A DNA stretch of 56,311 bases from Spirochaetota bacterium (GCA_009786125.1 WQTU01000134.1:1-56311), one strand, 5' to 3'. Shown: positions 26,807 through 36,064, counted from the first letter of the stretch. Program-made: numbers and translations. The notes: a model not told the origin generated them from the sequence alone.

Positions 26807-27991
26807 CTACTTTTCCAATGCCACTATGCCGGGCAATGATTTTCCTTCGAGATATTCAAGAGAAGCTCCGCCGCCTGTAGATAAATGACTAACCTTATCT
26901 GCATATCCAAATTCAGTCATAGCAGAAACAGAATCTCCCCCGCCAACAACAGTAATAGCATCTGCATTTGCAATCATTTGCGCAACAGCGTAAGTTCCTT
27001 TTTGAAAATTCTTGTATTCAAAAACACCAACTGGTCCATTCCATATAATTGTTTTTGCAGTTGCAAAGCAGCTTTTTATAGCATCAATTGTTTTAGGACC
27101 AATATCCATTCCTATTAAATCACCTGGAACTTCATCGCTTTCAACATATATTGGTTCAGAATCTTCCTTGAACTCTTTTGCACAGACTCTGTCCAGAGGA
27201 AAAATAATTTCAATTTTTTTATCAGCAGCTGTCTTAAGAAATTTCTTTGCAGTATCTACATAGTCTTCTTCAAGAAGAGACTTTCCTATTTTTTTTCCCA
27301 TAGCTTTAAGAAATGTATAAGACATTCCGCCGCTTATTACCATTGCACTGCATTTTTCAAGAAACGATTCAAGAACTGCTATTTTTGAAGAGACTTTTGC
27401 ACCGCCAATAACTGCAACAAAAGGCTGTTTAGGATTTCTTACAATAGGCTCTAAAAATTCGATTTCTTTTTCAATTAAAAAGCCTGCTGCAGAAGGAAGG
27501 AATTTCGTAATTCCTTCTGTTGAAGCATGTGCCCTGTGCGCTGTTCCAAAAGCATCATTTACATAAACATCGCCAAGTTTTGCAAGTTTTTTTGCAAATT
27601 CCGGATCATTTTTTTCTTCTTCATGATAATATCTTACGTTTTCAAGAAGAATTATATCTCCCGGCTTACTATCTTTTACAAGTTTTTCTACAGCATCTCC
27701 GATACAATCGGCCGCCATTATAACCTTTTTACCTATTAACTCTGAAAGTTTTTGTGCAACAGGCGCAAGCGAGAATTCCGGTTTTCTCTCGCCTTCTTTT
27801 GGTCTGCCAAGATGGCTCATTAATATAACTGTTGCGCCTTTTTGCTTAAGTATATACTCAATAGTAGGTATTGCAGCAGTAATTCTGGTAACATCAGTAA
27901 TTTTATCATTTACTATTGGAACATTAAAATCTACACGGACAAGTACTTTTTTACTTGTCAAATCCATATCTTTAACAGACTTTACAGGCAT
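26807..27991 (-). CDS. pgk: Phosphoglycerate kinase
   Basis: Makes ATP from 1,3-bisphosphoglycerate. 394 aa, typical. The N-terminal substrate motif is KVLVRVDFNVPI. Other motifs are SHLGRPKE, LLENVRYY, FGTAHRAHAS, GGAKVSSKI, NGPVGVFE and the nucleotide loop GGGDSVSAM ... STGGGASLEYLEGK. It lies between gap (19 nt) and tpiA (13 nt). Confidence 0.97.
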   Translation of the reverse strand: MPVKSVKDMDLTSKKVLVRVDFNVPIVNDKITDVTRITAAIPTIEYILKQKGATVILMSHLGRPKEGERKPEFSLAPVAQKLSELIGKKVIMAADCIGDAVEKLVKDSKPGDIILLENVRYYHEEEKNDPEFAKKLAKLGDVYVNDAFGTAHRAHASTEGITKFLPSAAGFLIEKEIEFLEPIVRNPKQPFVAVIGGAKVSSKIAVLESFLEKCSAMVISGGMSYTFLKAMGKKIGKSLLEEDYVDTAKKFLKTAADKKIEIIFPLDRVCAKEFKEDSEPIYVESDEVPGDLIGMDIGPKTIDAIKSCFATAKTIIWNGPVGVFEYKNFQKGTYAVAQMIANADAITVVGGGDSVSAMTEFGYADKVSHLSTGGGASLEYLEGKSLPGIVALEK

Positions 27992-28010
27992 TTAAGTACC
28001 CCCCTTTTGA

Positions 28011-29009
28011 TTAAATTAATTTAAGAGCCAAATCTACAACTCTGCATGAATAACCCCATTCATTATCATACCATGCAAAAACCTTGTAGAAGCTTTTACC
28101 AATTTTCATTGTGCAGGAAGCATCAAAAATTGAAGAATGCGGGTTCCCGATAATATCTGCTGAAACGATTTGATCTGTTGTATATTGCAATATCCCCTTC
28201 ATAGGACCTTCCGCTGCTTTTTTCATTGCCGCATTTATATCATCTGCAGAAACATCTTTTGTTAATCTGAATGTAAGGTCTACAAGCGAACCTGTTGGAA
28301 CAGGAACTCTTAATGCCGAACCATTCATTTTTCCGTTAAGCTCCGGAATTACAAGACCTATAGCTTTTGCAGCGCCTGTTGACGTAGGAATAATGGAAAG
28401 CGCAGCAGCTCTTGCTCTTCTAAGATCATCATGAGGCTGATCAAGAATAACCTGATCATTTGTATAGGCATGAACAGTTGTCATAAGTCCTTCTTCAAAA
28501 CCAAAAGAATCATTTAAAACTTTTGCAACAGGAGCTAGACAATTTGTTGTACAGGAAGCATTTGAAACAGCAAGGTCTGAGCTTTTTAGGTCACCTTCAT
28601 TTACACCCATAACTATTGTTCTTATATCATCTTTTGCAGGGACAGTAAGAATTACTTTTTTTGCGCCGGCAGTAATGTGGTCCATGTAGCCGCCTTTAGA
28701 GCCGGTAGCCCCTCTAAAAACACCTGTTGATTCAATTGCAACATCAACATTGAGGCTTTTCCATGGAAGATTTTTGGGATCTTTTTCTGAAAATACCTTT
28801 ATTTCTTTTCCGTTTACAATTATTGCATCTTCTTTTGCTTCTATGTCTTTTTCATATATGCCAAATATTGAGTCATATTTAAGCAAATAAGCGAGAGTTT
28901 TAGGATTAGTAAGATCATTTATGGCAACTATATCTATGTTTTTTTTATCAAAAGCTACTTTGAGGACATTTCTTCCAATTCTACCAAAACCATTAATAGC
29001 AATTTTCAT
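28011..29009 (-). CDS. gap: Glyceraldehyde-3-phosphate dehydrogenase
   Basis: Oxidises glyceraldehyde-3-phosphate with NAD and phosphate. The start at ATG 29009 (MKIAINGFGRIGRN) gives 332 aa and has a GGGGGAAG ribosome site just upstream. The upstream TTG at 29033 would add a non-conserved leader and lies in the palindrome, so I rejected it. Motifs: Rossmann GFGRIGR, catalytic Cys in SNASCTTNCLAP, HAYTNDQ, and the C-terminal WYDNEWGYS. It heads the operon, behind a near-consensus promoter (29054-29082). Confidence 0.97.
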   Translation of the reverse strand: MKIAINGFGRIGRNVLKVAFDKKNIDIVAINDLTNPKTLAYLLKYDSIFGIYEKDIEAKEDAIIVNGKEIKVFSEKDPKNLPWKSLNVDVAIESTGVFRGATGSKGGYMDHITAGAKKVILTVPAKDDIRTIVMGVNEGDLKSSDLAVSNASCTTNCLAPVAKVLNDSFGFEEGLMTTVHAYTNDQVILDQPHDDLRRARAAALSIIPTSTGAAKAIGLVIPELNGKMNGSALRVPVPTGSLVDLTFRLTKDVSADDINAAMKKAAEGPMKGILQYTTDQIVSADIIGNPHSSIFDASCTMKIGKSFYKVFAWYDNEWGYSCRVVDLALKLI

Positions 29010-29020
29010 ACACTTCCCCC

Positions 29021-29035
29021 TTTTGTTTAACAAAA
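29021..29035 (-). promoter_or_regulatory. Palindrome in the gap leader, possible operator
   Basis: TTTTGTTnAACAAAA is a perfect 7+1+7 inverted repeat between the predicted transcription start and the gap ribosome site. Its place just downstream of a strong promoter suits a repressor site; an RNA hairpin is also possible. No regulator can be named. Confidence 0.45.
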
Positions 29036-29053
29036 GTAATTTATTATAATTTA

Positions 29054-29082
29054 ATAATATGTAAAAATACTATAGTTGTCAA
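29054..29082 (-). promoter_or_regulatory. Near-consensus sigma-70 promoter of the gap operon
   Basis: On the minus strand: TTGACA (29077-29082), a 17-nt spacer, then TATTAT (29054-29059). The predicted start is near 29047, giving a leader of about 38 nt to gap ATG 29009. This is one of the best promoter matches in the window and fits a highly expressed glycolytic operon. Confidence 0.8.
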
Positions 29083-29106
29083 TTAAACAAAAAAAATGTT
29101 TACTAA

Positions 29107-31080
29107 TTACCGTTTTCTTATATTCATGATCATATTAAAAAGCCCTCGTTCCGGAACAATTACATCTTCCCTTGTTCTCGGAGGTACATTTTGCGTTTCC
29201 GGAAAGACAAAATCACCATGATTTATCAGGCTAAATACATCTCTGCTTCTTATTATTCCTTCTGAAATATTTTCATCAACCCTGGTTACCTGAAATTGTC
29301 CGATAATATCTGCCTGAGAATAGACGCTTCCTATACTTGATCTGCTTGGGGTAACTCTGTCGCTTTTTACAATAAAAAACGTATCATTTTCTCTAATACC
29401 GTCAAGCCTTCCAAGATTTATTATTCCCCTGTCAAAGTTAATTCTTAGAATTCTTCCCGACTGAGCTGAATCATCTATTATTCTCTCAGCCAGCCTGTTA
29501 AGATTTTCCCATATTCTTCTATTTCCGGTTGTATTTACCCTGTATTCATTTATAAGCGCTCCGGTATGTGTCGAATGAAGAGATGCTATTGTTGAAAAAG
29601 TTCTTTGCGTTTCAACTACTCTGAGTATTATAAAATAATCTGAAGGATTCGGAGAATTTCTTGATAACGAGAAAGCTTCTGCGAAGCCCGTTGTCCTTAA
29701 AATTCTGTTTACTCTTATAATATCAGAATGAGTAAGAATACTTGATAAAACACTTGCAATAACTTCTTCTCCTGCGGGACGAAGCATATTAAGCGATTCA
29801 ATAAAATATATATCAAATGTATAGTGATTTTTATCGATTAAAAACTGATCTATTCTCCAGCGTGATGCTACATTGTTTTGCGTCATTCTTTCATAAACTT
29901 CGATAAGATCGCTTATATTCTGTCTTTGCCTCTCCTGAGACGGAAGAATTTGCAGTTGTGAAAGATACTTTGCCCAATAGCCGCTTTGCAAATAAATATT
30001 AGCATATTGGAGCCGCCCCCTGGCAGAATATGGGTCAATAAGAAGCCCTCGCCGAAAGCTTTGACGGGCTCTTCGAATATAATGCCTTTCAAAAAACCAC
30101 CTGCCTCTTTCAAAATGATATTCCGCATGTCTGGCTCTTATGGGATCTGTAAATTCCCTTTGTGCTCTTATAATATTTTCAAGCGAATAACGTGATATTT
30201 CATCATCCGGATTTATCCTGATTGCTTCGGCATAGTGTCTTATTGCAGTATTATAATCTCCTTTTCTTTCTGAAGCTTTGCCAAGAACATACGAAATTAT
30301 ACTGTTATTTCTACTTCTGCCAAAAGGCGCCATAACCGAATGTATTTGATCATATCTTCCGCTAAAAAGCAAAAGTTTTACATAAAGAAGAGCAGAGTCT
30401 AGATTATCCGGTCTTAGTGCAAGAGATTCTCTAATCCATCTTTCCGAGCGCGCCAGGTTTCCGGATTCCAGATAATATCGTGCTGCAATATATAACGTAA
30501 AGTAATCGTCTGCATAGAGTCTTAATGCTTCTGCCAAATATCTTTCTGCTTCCCGATGTTGTCCCTGATGCGCCAAAATAAGAACAAGTGAAAGAAGCGC
30601 CCTCCTATCTGTAGGACTTAGCGAAAGAACATTGAGATAGTTTACTGCAGCTTGTGAATATCTTCCGGAAAAAAGCGCTATTTCGGCAAACCCGAAGTAA
30701 GCATTTATATTGTTTGGTTCCCTTGAATTAATATATCTAAATATTCTTTCAGCTTCATGAATATCGCCCAATGCAAGTAAAATAGATGCCTGCAGGCTCA
30801 TTATTTCTATATTATTTCTGTCTAATCTTAAAGCAGCGCTTATCTGCCTGTTTGCTTCTTGATATTCTCCAAGATGAAAAAATGCTTGGGCAAGCCCTCT
30901 GATTGCATTTAAAAAATTTGGATTAATCTCAAGTATTGTTTTATATTTTCCTATTGCAGCGTAATAATTTCTCTCAAGAAGCATCATGTCCGCTGCGTTA
31001 TTCATTTCAAATATATTCTGCGTGTAGGAAAAATGGTTTATGCCAAGAACAAGTAGTAATAAAAAAAGCGTTTTTTTCAT
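29107..31080 (-). CDS. Periplasmic TPR-repeat protein with beta-rich C-terminal domain
   Basis: 657 aa. The signal peptide (1-20) ends SYTQN. About nine to ten well-kept TPR units lie at about 25-345 (for example AIGKYKTILEINPNFLNAIRG, NTAIRHYAEAIRINPDDEI). A less regular middle follows, then a beta-rich C-terminal domain (about 480-630) with GRILRINFDRGIINLGRLDG, IRENDTFFIV and IGQFQVTRVDEN. That last part resembles the SH3-like folds at the ends of envelope proteins such as FlgT. This is a fold impression only. Its start overlaps tlyC by 4 nt; it is last in the phoH operon. Confidence 0.78.
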   Translation of the reverse strand: MKKTLFLLLLVLGINHFSYTQNIFEMNNAADMMLLERNYYAAIGKYKTILEINPNFLNAIRGLAQAFFHLGEYQEANRQISAALRLDRNNIEIMSLQASILLALGDIHEAERIFRYINSREPNNINAYFGFAEIALFSGRYSQAAVNYLNVLSLSPTDRRALLSLVLILAHQGQHREAERYLAEALRLYADDYFTLYIAARYYLESGNLARSERWIRESLALRPDNLDSALLYVKLLLFSGRYDQIHSVMAPFGRSRNNSIISYVLGKASERKGDYNTAIRHYAEAIRINPDDEISRYSLENIIRAQREFTDPIRARHAEYHFERGRWFFERHYIRRARQSFRRGLLIDPYSARGRLQYANIYLQSGYWAKYLSQLQILPSQERQRQNISDLIEVYERMTQNNVASRWRIDQFLIDKNHYTFDIYFIESLNMLRPAGEEVIASVLSSILTHSDIIRVNRILRTTGFAEAFSLSRNSPNPSDYFIILRVVETQRTFSTIASLHSTHTGALINEYRVNTTGNRRIWENLNRLAERIIDDSAQSGRILRINFDRGIINLGRLDGIRENDTFFIVKSDRVTPSRSSIGSVYSQADIIGQFQVTRVDENISEGIIRSRDVFSLINHGDFVFPETQNVPPRTREDVIVPERGLFNMIMNIRKR

Positions 31081-31853
31081 GGAGCTGTATTTTTCTCAAT
31101 TTTTATAGTTTTAATTTTATTGCCCTCCATATTTTGAACAATAAAATTAATCCCATTATGCGTAACTTTCTCATATTTTACAGGTATTTTGCCAAATAAA
31201 TCAAAGACAAAACCGCCGAGAGTGTCATAATCTTGATTAGAAAGATTAAGACCAAGCTGCTCATTTATATCTTCAATATAAGCTCTTGTATCGCAAAAAT
31301 ATGTGTTGTCATCTATTTTTATAATATCTTCTTCTTCATTATCAAATTCATCCTGAATATCTCCTACTATTTCCTCGATAATATCTTCAAGGCTTACAAT
31401 TCCGGAAACCCCGCCATATTCATCTACTGCGATTGCAATATGTACTTTTCTTCTCTTAAATTCACAAAGAAGAGTATTTATTTTTTTACTTTCAGGAATA
31501 AAATAAGGAGGTTTTACTATTTTTTCCATATCTACATCCTGTTTTGTAACAATAACCCTAAGGAGATCTTTTGCATAAAGAATCCCTACTACATTGTCTA
31601 TTGTATCTTTATAAACAGGAAACCGGGAATGTGAACTTTCTACTACTATTTTTAGGATTTCTTCAAGGGGCATATCAATTGACACAAATATTACGTCTAT
31701 TCTTGGAATCATAACTTCTTTTACTGTTGTTTCAGATAGTTCTACAATTCCCTTTATCATAGTCTGTTCTTCATGATTAAGATCGTTAAAATTTTCTTCA
31801 TTTTGTTTACTTTTGCGATCAAAGATTTTTTGAAAAAACCTCTTTATACTCAA
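31077..31853 (-). CDS. tlyC: CBS-pair / CorC-HlyC domain protein (TlyC, cytosolic type)
   Basis: 258 aa. It opens with an MIPRIDVIFV strand, then a tandem CBS pair (about 62-180: SRFPVYKDTIDNVVGILYAKDLL and HIAIAVDEYGGVSGIVSLEDIIEEIVGDIQDE). A CorC_HlyC domain (about 190-255: YFCDTRAYIEDINEQLGL, YDTLGGFVFDLFGKIP) follows. There is no DUF21 membrane domain, so this is the short form. The family was named for haemolysis in Brachyspira, but CorC-type proteins more likely act with Mg2+ transport. It follows ybeY with a 4-nt overlap, the same order as ybeZ-ybeY-corC in enterobacteria. Confidence 0.92.
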   Translation of the reverse strand: MSIKRFFQKIFDRKSKQNEENFNDLNHEEQTMIKGIVELSETTVKEVMIPRIDVIFVSIDMPLEEILKIVVESSHSRFPVYKDTIDNVVGILYAKDLLRVIVTKQDVDMEKIVKPPYFIPESKKINTLLCEFKRRKVHIAIAVDEYGGVSGIVSLEDIIEEIVGDIQDEFDNEEEDIIKIDDNTYFCDTRAYIEDINEQLGLNLSNQDYDTLGGFVFDLFGKIPVKYEKVTHNGINFIVQNMEGNKIKTIKIEKNTAP

Positions 31854-32329
31854 AATATTTCAACTCCTGTTAGGTTTTTTAATATTTCTTCCTGAAAAAT
31901 AATCATTTTTTGTTCAGGGTTATTGTCTGAATGCGTATATCCGTTTATATGAAGTATTCCATGCAAAAGGAGACGTGCAAACTCTTCATTAATATCTACG
32001 CCGAGTTCGCCCGAATTTCTTTTTAAAGTATCAATAGAAATCACAATATCGCCTGCATGTATAGTTTTAGCGCCAAAAGCCGGAAAATTATCTTCCATCT
32101 GAGAAAAAGAAAGAACATCTGTTGGTTCATCGCTGTTCCTATATTCTTTATTAAGGAATTTTATAAATGTATCGTCACAAATTACTATTGATAATTCCCA
32201 GTTCTTGATATTAAGAGTATCAAAAATTTTATTGCACAGCAACCGGATTTTCTTTTCTTTCTTCTTTAAAAAGAGCGTATTTTCATGTTTAATCTTGATT
32301 TTGTTGCTCATGTCCATTGTTTTCAGCAT
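31850..32329 (-). CDS. ybeY: Endoribonuclease YbeY (16S rRNA maturation)
   Basis: 159 aa with the metal-binding signature HGILHINGYTHSD (HGxLHxxGYxH; the last metal His is present although the usual Asp before it is Thr). The preceding core is NKEYRNSDEPTDVLSFS. YbeY helps mature the 16S rRNA 3' end and in ribosome quality control. ATGs at 32329, 32317 and 32311 are all possible. Each lies inside the end of pgpH (overlap 23-41 nt) and none has a clear ribosome site, so translation probably depends on coupling. Confidence 0.92.
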   Translation of the reverse strand: MLKTMDMSNKIKIKHENTLFLKKKEKKIRLLCNKIFDTLNIKNWELSIVICDDTFIKFLNKEYRNSDEPTDVLSFSQMEDNFPAFGAKTIHAGDIVISIDTLKRNSGELGVDINEEFARLLLHGILHINGYTHSDNNPEQKMIIFQEEILKNLTGVEIF

Positions 32330-34550
32330 TTTTTTTGTTTTTTTCCGCCTCTTTTACAGCTTCTTTTAGATTAGGATATTCAATTCTGGAGTGATAAGCG
32401 CCCATAAGTGTTGTAACAAAAGAATTTTTGATTATTTTAAGTTCATTAAATGTAAGATCACTCTCTGTAATCTGATCTGTTTCAATTTTTGAAAACATAA
32501 CCTCCCACACAAGTTTATCAATTCGTTCATAGGTAGGTTTTTTTAATGTTCTTACTGCTGCTTCAACATTATCTGCAAGAAGAACTACTGCTGCTTCTTT
32601 TGACTTTGGTTTTCCTTCTACATAAGAATAATCCTGAGGTCTGATTTTTGTTGCAGTTCCAAGTTTTAGAGCCTTAACATAAAAATATGAGATAAGGCCA
32701 TTCCCATGGTGCTGTGCAATAATATCAATCAAAGCTTGCGGAAGACGCAGCTCTTTTCCTTTTTCAATTCCTATTTTAACATGGGATTTTATTACAGAAA
32801 CAGAGTGGCTTGGTTTCATATAATCATGCTTATTATATGATGTCTGATTTTCAATAAAATATTCCGCTTGCTCTATTTTGCCTATGTCATGATAATATGC
32901 TCCAACTCTTCCAAGAAGAGCATTTGCGCCAATTTCTCTGCACGCATCCTCTGCGAGATTTCCTACACTTAATGAGTGATTAAATGTTCCTGGCGCCATA
33001 CTATGCATCTTCTTCAAAATTGGATTGCTTAAATCCAATAGCTCTATAAGCCTGAATCTGGTAGGAGAATTAAGAGCCAGCTCAATTATAGGCAGAATAC
33101 CTAAAACAACAATTCCGGAGAAAAATCCATTTAGAAAAGCAATGCCTGATGAAGAGAGAAAAACCCTATAATCTGTCTCTGTAAATAAAAGGAAAGTAAT
33201 TATAAAAAATATGTTAAATAAACCTGTCTTAAGACCTGCAATAATAAGGTCTAATCTGGTATCGGCCTTTCTAACGCATAATACTCCAACTATTCCGTTA
33301 AACAAACAAAATAGGGCTGGGAAAGGGGAAAAATCTCCTATAATCAAAACAAGAATGCTTAGTATTAAAGAAAAATAGAGACCTGCTCTCTGAGAAATTA
33401 TAATTGCTAGAATCATAGTAAAAAGCGGAGCAGGAATGATTAGTGCATAATTAAGCCAGTCAGGTATATGAGAAAAATTATGTATTACTAATGCATATAT
33501 AAAAAAGAGCTGGGACAATATGTAAAGAAGCGGCACTTCGCCGGCGCCGACCTTTTTAATAACTCCTGGCTGCGAGAAAAAAATATTTGCCAAAAAATAA
33601 ACTGCCATTAGATAAAGTAAAATAGCTATATATATTCTAAAATTTATATGCATCACTGCGCTTCCCATGGCATTGATCATTTCCATGTGCTGCTCTGTTA
33701 CAATAAAACCTCTGTCTATAATTACAGTTCCTTTCTCTATAGTTTTATAGACAGGCGCAGCGGCTGTAATAATTCTTTCTCTTTTTCTTTGTGTCTCATC
33801 AAAATCGTAAAAACAGTTTTCCCTTGAAAAAATATAGACAATATCTGCTATAAGAGTTGCGTCTTCTTCAAAATTATTTTTTACAGAAGATATTGTAAAC
33901 TCTCTGATACTTTCCCTTTTAAAAACATCTGAAAAGGGTACATCGCTTCTTTCTATTCTGCCGGCAATAAATCTCCATATTTCTATAAGCTCATCTTCTC
34001 CGTAGGAACTAAAGCGCCCTTTCCCTGGGGCAATAATTCCTCTATTCATAACTGATACAAGGATTGCTCTGGAGATTTCAAATATTGAAAATGGAGAAGA
34101 TTTTTCATAAAGCTGAACAACTATTTCAATATTAAAATCTCTATGCCGTAATTTAAAATCTTCAAAATGCTTTTTTAGCTCATCAAGGGAAACTTTTTCA
34201 CTGTATTCATAGAATCGCTGGGCAAACATATCAAAAGATAAAATAGCTTCTTCTGTTATTTCTCTGGAAACTACAAAAACAGGCGTTATATTTCGATCAA
34301 GTTCATAATTTCTTCTTGAGGTGCTTATTCTGTCTATAAACTCAAAATCGTGTTCTGCTACTAAAGTTCTTTCTGCAACTTTGCCAACTTGAAAATCTTG
34401 AATGTTCCTTTGATAAAAGCTGGAATTCACTCTAAAAAAAACTAATAGTAACAGTAAGTTGAAAACAAGTATGCCAAAAGCAAGAATTTTATTAATATCT
34501 ATTTTTTTGCAGTAATCTTTAAGTTTTACTTTTTTATTTTTCTTTATCAT
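32289..34550 (-). CDS. pgpH: 7TM-HD family cyclic-di-AMP phosphodiesterase (PgpH-like)
   Basis: 753 aa. One N-terminal helix (about 22-42) leads to a large extracytoplasmic 7TMR-HDED domain (about 50-285). Seven transmembrane helices (about 290-480) follow, then a cytoplasmic HD domain with NHSLSVGNLAEDA, GAYYHDIGKIEQ, HDYMKPSHSVSVIKSHV and IIAQHHGNG. That HD domain hydrolyses c-di-AMP to pApA in Listeria PgpH. The C-terminal tail is Glu/Lys/Asn-rich. It overlaps phoH by 17 nt and ybeY by up to 41 nt; phoH-pgpH-ybeY is a common order. It implies c-di-AMP signalling in this organism. Confidence 0.93.
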   Translation of the reverse strand: MIKKNKKVKLKDYCKKIDINKILAFGILVFNLLLLLVFFRVNSSFYQRNIQDFQVGKVAERTLVAEHDFEFIDRISTSRRNYELDRNITPVFVVSREITEEAILSFDMFAQRFYEYSEKVSLDELKKHFEDFKLRHRDFNIEIVVQLYEKSSPFSIFEISRAILVSVMNRGIIAPGKGRFSSYGEDELIEIWRFIAGRIERSDVPFSDVFKRESIREFTISSVKNNFEEDATLIADIVYIFSRENCFYDFDETQRKRERIITAAAPVYKTIEKGTVIIDRGFIVTEQHMEMINAMGSAVMHINFRIYIAILLYLMAVYFLANIFFSQPGVIKKVGAGEVPLLYILSQLFFIYALVIHNFSHIPDWLNYALIIPAPLFTMILAIIISQRAGLYFSLILSILVLIIGDFSPFPALFCLFNGIVGVLCVRKADTRLDLIIAGLKTGLFNIFFIITFLLFTETDYRVFLSSSGIAFLNGFFSGIVVLGILPIIELALNSPTRFRLIELLDLSNPILKKMHSMAPGTFNHSLSVGNLAEDACREIGANALLGRVGAYYHDIGKIEQAEYFIENQTSYNKHDYMKPSHSVSVIKSHVKIGIEKGKELRLPQALIDIIAQHHGNGLISYFYVKALKLGTATKIRPQDYSYVEGKPKSKEAAVVLLADNVEAAVRTLKKPTYERIDKLVWEVMFSKIETDQITESDLTFNELKIIKNSFVTTLMGAYHSRIEYPNLKEAVKEAEKNKKNAENNGHEQQNQD

Positions 34551-35508
34551 AAGCCTCTATAATTTTTTTTATTAAACTATTCCTGATTACATCTTCAGAT
34601 GTAAGAAAAGAAAACCCTATCTCTTTTACATCTCCAAGTATATTTATTGCATGAATAAGCCCGGAGTGTTTTTTGTTTGGGATATCTATTTGTGTTATAT
34701 CTCCTGTTATAACTGCTTTTGAGCCTTCTGCAATTCTTGTAAGAAACATTTTCATCTGTTCTTTTGTAGTATTTTGCGCTTCGTCAAGAATTATAAAAGA
34801 ATCAGAGAGGCTTCTTCCTCTCATATAAGCAAGAGGCGCAATTTCAATAACTCTTGATTCTTCAAGTTTTGCTATTGTTTCATATGGAATTAAGGACTCC
34901 ATAGCATCGTATAGCGGGCGGAGGTATGGATTTATCTTTTGAGTTAGATCTCCGGGAAGAAAGCCAAGGCTTTCACCTGCTTCTACAACAGGCCGCGTAA
35001 GAATAAGTTTCCGCTTTTTTTTCTGCAAAACTTCGCTTAGCGCTTTTGCAACAGCAAGATATGTTTTTCCTGTTCCTGCGGGTCCAACAGCAAAAATTAT
35101 GTCAAAATAAGAAAATTTCTTTATAAGAGATACCTGATTATAGCTTTTTGGGTAAACCCTTTTGCTGCTTCCGGGGATTACAAGTTCAAGGTCTTTTGTG
35201 CCATTTTCTCTATTTTCTTGCGAGTCTTCGCAAAAAGATTCTTCAAACGTAATGCCGGAATATATTCCATTTATTAAGTCCGGAGACAAAGCGCACCCTT
35301 TTTTGCTATATTCCTCCAGTTTCGCAATTATTTTCTTAAATTGAGCCTGTTTTTTACTGTCCTCTGAAGAAAAATGCAATTCATTGCCTGTTGTATATAC
35401 ATTTGAACCAAGAAGAGTCTCTATAAGTTTCAAATTAGAGTCATTAAAACCGCACAAATCTGCAAGTTTTTGATGATTATCTAATATTATTGAACATTTA
35501 TTGTACAA
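34534..35508 (-). CDS. phoH: PhoH-like ATPase
   Basis: 324 aa. The PhoH ATPase domain has the Walker A GPAGTGKTYLAVAKAL (about 142-157), RPVVEAGESLGFLPGDL, Walker B FIILDEAQNTTKEQMKMFL and TGDITQIDIP. A short N-terminal KH-like part (LETLLGSNVYTTGNELHFS) is usual for YbeZ-type proteins, which work with YbeY in rRNA processing. Only TTG 35508 gives the full N-terminus, with AGGT about 9 nt upstream. It is the first gene of the operon, behind a recognisable promoter. Confidence 0.92.
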   Translation of the reverse strand: MYNKCSIILDNHQKLADLCGFNDSNLKLIETLLGSNVYTTGNELHFSSEDSKKQAQFKKIIAKLEEYSKKGCALSPDLINGIYSGITFEESFCEDSQENRENGTKDLELVIPGSSKRVYPKSYNQVSLIKKFSYFDIIFAVGPAGTGKTYLAVAKALSEVLQKKKRKLILTRPVVEAGESLGFLPGDLTQKINPYLRPLYDAMESLIPYETIAKLEESRVIEIAPLAYMRGRSLSDSFIILDEAQNTTKEQMKMFLTRIAEGSKAVITGDITQIDIPNKKHSGLIHAINILGDVKEIGFSFLTSEDVIRNSLIKKIIEAYDKEK

Positions 35509-35522
35509 TATCTGTTTACCTG

Positions 35523-35550
35523 CTTAAAGATTTTATCTTAAAGATTTTAT
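35523..35550. repeat. 14-bp tandem direct repeat in the phoH leader
   Basis: CTTAAAGATTTTAT occurs twice, head to tail and identical (35523-35536 and 35537-35550). The second copy overlaps the -10 of the phoH promoter. It could be a regulator site or simple slippage. Confidence 0.7.
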
Positions 35551-35573
35551 AAAGCATTTTCTTATAAAGTCAA
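35546..35573 (-). promoter_or_regulatory. Sigma-70-type promoter of the phoH operon
   Basis: Minus strand: TTGACT (35568-35573), a 16-nt spacer and TATAAA (35546-35551). It lies about 40 nt before the phoH TTG start. Confidence 0.6.
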
Positions 35574-35686
35574 GTAACCGAGTTGCCTCATAATTAATCT
35601 AACCCAAAAGAACTCATGCCTCAAAAAGCTATATCAGAGGGTATAGAAAAGTTTTAAGGAAGCGGCAAATTTATGCAAAATTGCGA

Positions 35687-36064
35687 CTAATTAAAATTAG
35701 AGACATAAAAACTAAAATGAGGGTTTCTGCGTGCAATGTTTCTATCCTCAAAAATAAACTGCGGTGTAAGTGTTTGGCCTGATCTCATATAAAGGTCTAT
35801 TCTTTTTTCCCATATGTCAAACCCAGATAAAGCCCTGACTTCCACAACAACAAATCCTCTTCCTCTATTATTTCTGACTTCTACATCCACCTGTACTCTT
35901 GGCTCGCCGTCGTCATGTATAAATGTTATTTCTGTAGAGAGAATTTCAGCCCCCGGGGCTCCTCTGCTTGCTCCGGCGCGGCCCACCAGAAAAGAGACTA
36001 TTAGAAAAATTAGTACAAATAGTACGAACATTTTTACAATGAATTTTAAGTGACCCTGCAACAT
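35687..36064 (-). CDS. Small membrane-anchored protein of unknown function
   Basis: 125 aa from ATG 36064, which has AAGGAAAG just upstream. The frame is open further to 36160, but that would run into the tRNA-Pro gene, so the long form was rejected. A single N-terminal transmembrane helix or uncleaved signal (about 8-30, FVLFVLIFLIVSFLVG) leads to a beta-rich domain (about 45-125) with ITFIHDDGEPRVQVDVEVRN and FVVVEVRALSGF. No known family recognised. It lies alone between phoH and the tRNA. Confidence 0.65.
   Translation of the reverse strand: MLQGHLKFIVKMFVLFVLIFLIVSFLVGRAGASRGAPGAEILSTEITFIHDDGEPRVQVDVEVRNNRGRGFVVVEVRALSGFDIWEKRIDLYMRSGQTLTPQFIFEDRNIARRNPHFSFYVSNFN

Noticed and set aside
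29107-29125. Terminator after the TPR gene at the gap promoter
   Set aside because: A T run exists on the minus strand but no stable stem precedes it.
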